Made by a program: the position numbers and the translations under genes. A DNA stretch of 5,781 bases from Lachnospiraceae bacterium (GTDB taxonomy: Bacteria; Bacillota; Clostridia; Lachnospirales; Lachnospiraceae), in the NCBI GenBank assembly GCA_009774235.1, contig VSNJ01000219.1, positions 1 to 5,781 on the forward strand, in the 5' to 3' direction. The notes below the pieces were generated by a model. It was not told the DNA's origin. It worked only from the letters and a program-made list of their open reading frames with translations, and ran no database searches. Of the stretch, positions 5,014-5,781 are shown piece by piece (the first letter of the stretch is position 1; every line of letters begins with the position of its first letter).

Positions 5014-5781
5014 AAATAGAAAAATGTTTATAGTCTTGTTATTTGCTTTTGTTGTATGCTTTTCTCTTGTGGGCTGTTCTTTACAGGACAAAATTGAGGA
5101 ATATTCCAGTGATAAAGAGCAATGTTATCTGAATACAGAGAATGTAACACAATTTTCCTATAAGGGAAATGACTATACGATTTTAGAGGATACCGTTTCT
5201 AATGGTGGGCTTGGGGAATGGATTGGATATATCCGGCAGCTTGCAGCGGTAGACGAAACAGGAAAAGTATTGCTTCAAGAAAACATAGAAGCTGCTACCT
5301 TTCGGATGTTGGCAGATTTAGCGGATAAAGCCCCAGAAGCTGCTTATACTATCCCGTTCTTGAATGTGTATGCAGCCCCCAACGCTGACGATTATCTGAT
5401 TGTAGATGTAAACGGGGGATATCACAAAGCTGTTAAAAAAGAAAATATCAAAGATACAGATACGGTCTTTGACTTCAAGGACACAGAGCAGTCTATGAGT
5501 GGCAAGTTTGAAATCAATCCCGAAAATGCAACACAGCTCCTTTGTGATGGGATTATTTATCAAGTAACCTCTGATACCGTATCAAATGATAAATTAGGAA
5601 GCTGGATTGATATTCTTGCGGAAAGCGTTACATTCGATACGAAAACGAAACGCCCTTTGTCCAAAGAAGATTTGAACAAGATTGACTGGAACGGAAAAAA
5701 CGCTGGACAGGGGCGGGAACAATGGTTTTACACAGATGTTTACGAGATTTACGGTACGGATAAAACAGAAGCGGTTGCGGT
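5006..5781 (+). CDS. lanI: NisI/SpaI-type lantibiotic immunity lipoprotein (3' end outside window)
   Basis: The frame starts at ATG 5006, overlapping lanG by eight bases, with AAGGACGG (4991-4998) as ribosome binding site. It stays open to the window edge (258 codons seen). The first 24 residues are a lipoprotein signal: NKNRK, a hydrophobic stretch, and a lipobox LVGC with Cys24 as the lipidation site. The mature protein would therefore be anchored outside the membrane, where NisI-type proteins bind the lantibiotic before it reaches lipid II. The mature part holds two related repeats: residues 43-78 and 171-206 align without gaps at about 16 of 36 positions, sharing DTVSN, LG and WI. NisI likewise has two SpaI-like domains, so a two-domain NisI architecture is inferred. 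The end of the second domain is missing. Position after lanFEG strongly supports the role. Confidence 0.85.
   Translation, partial: MNKNRKMFIVLLFAFVVCFSLVGCSLQDKIEEYSSDKEQCYLNTENVTQFSYKGNDYTILEDTVSNGGLGEWIGYIRQLAAVDETGKVLLQENIEAATFRMLADLADKAPEAAYTIPFLNVYAAPNADDYLIVDVNGGYHKAVKKENIKDTDTVFDFKDTEQSMSGKFEINPENATQLLCDGIIYQVTSDTVSNDKLGSWIDILAESVTFDTKTKRPLSKEDLNKIDWNGKNAGQGREQWFYTDVYEIYGTDKTEAVA

Overview
The window looks like an accessory, bacteriocin-related region of a low-GC Firmicute, most likely a gut clostridium of the Lachnospiraceae type. The grounds are AT-rich DNA, strong purine-rich Shine-Dalgarno sequences, a clostridial radical SAM peptide-maturation operon, and a nisin-type immunity operon. 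No rRNA, tRNA or CRISPR array was seen.

Left part (1-832): the 3' end of a radical SAM/SPASM peptide maturase resembling CcpM, the Cys-rich peptide maturase of clostridial ribosomal natural-product clusters. It is followed, with its own ribosome binding site, by the first ~80 codons of a gene resembling the partner 'TIGR04066 family peptide maturation system protein'. That second gene is cut off by an insertion sequence.

Middle (833-2642): a complete-looking insertion sequence of about 1.66 kb with perfect 21-bp terminal inverted repeats and a two-frame DDE transposase, ISKra4-like by my recollection. The frames join at an A8 tract. Beyond its right end the interrupted gene does not resume. 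Instead there is, on the minus strand, what looks like the promoter, ribosome binding site and first ~22 codons of a second transposase (ISLre2/UPF0236-like). The two flanks of the IS therefore belong to different loci, which points to a rearrangement. A short intergenic stretch with a hairpin terminator follows.

Right part (2760-5781): a compact plus-strand operon for self-protection against a lantibiotic. It holds the ABC ATPase LanF, the permeases LanE (MutE/EpiE-like) and LanG (MutG-like), and a NisI/SpaI-type lipoprotein that runs off the window. A TCT-N8-TCT motif upstream of lanF matches the recognition pattern of NisR/SpaR-type response regulators. LanFEG would expel the lantibiotic from the membrane while the lipoprotein binds it outside. 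LanF has the E-loop typical of this family, but its ABC signature reads FFLGM, where the family usually has a serine at the second position.

No lantibiotic precursor, modification gene or two-component system lies in this window. Whether this is a stand-alone immunity cassette or the edge of a full cluster depends on sequence beyond position 5781.
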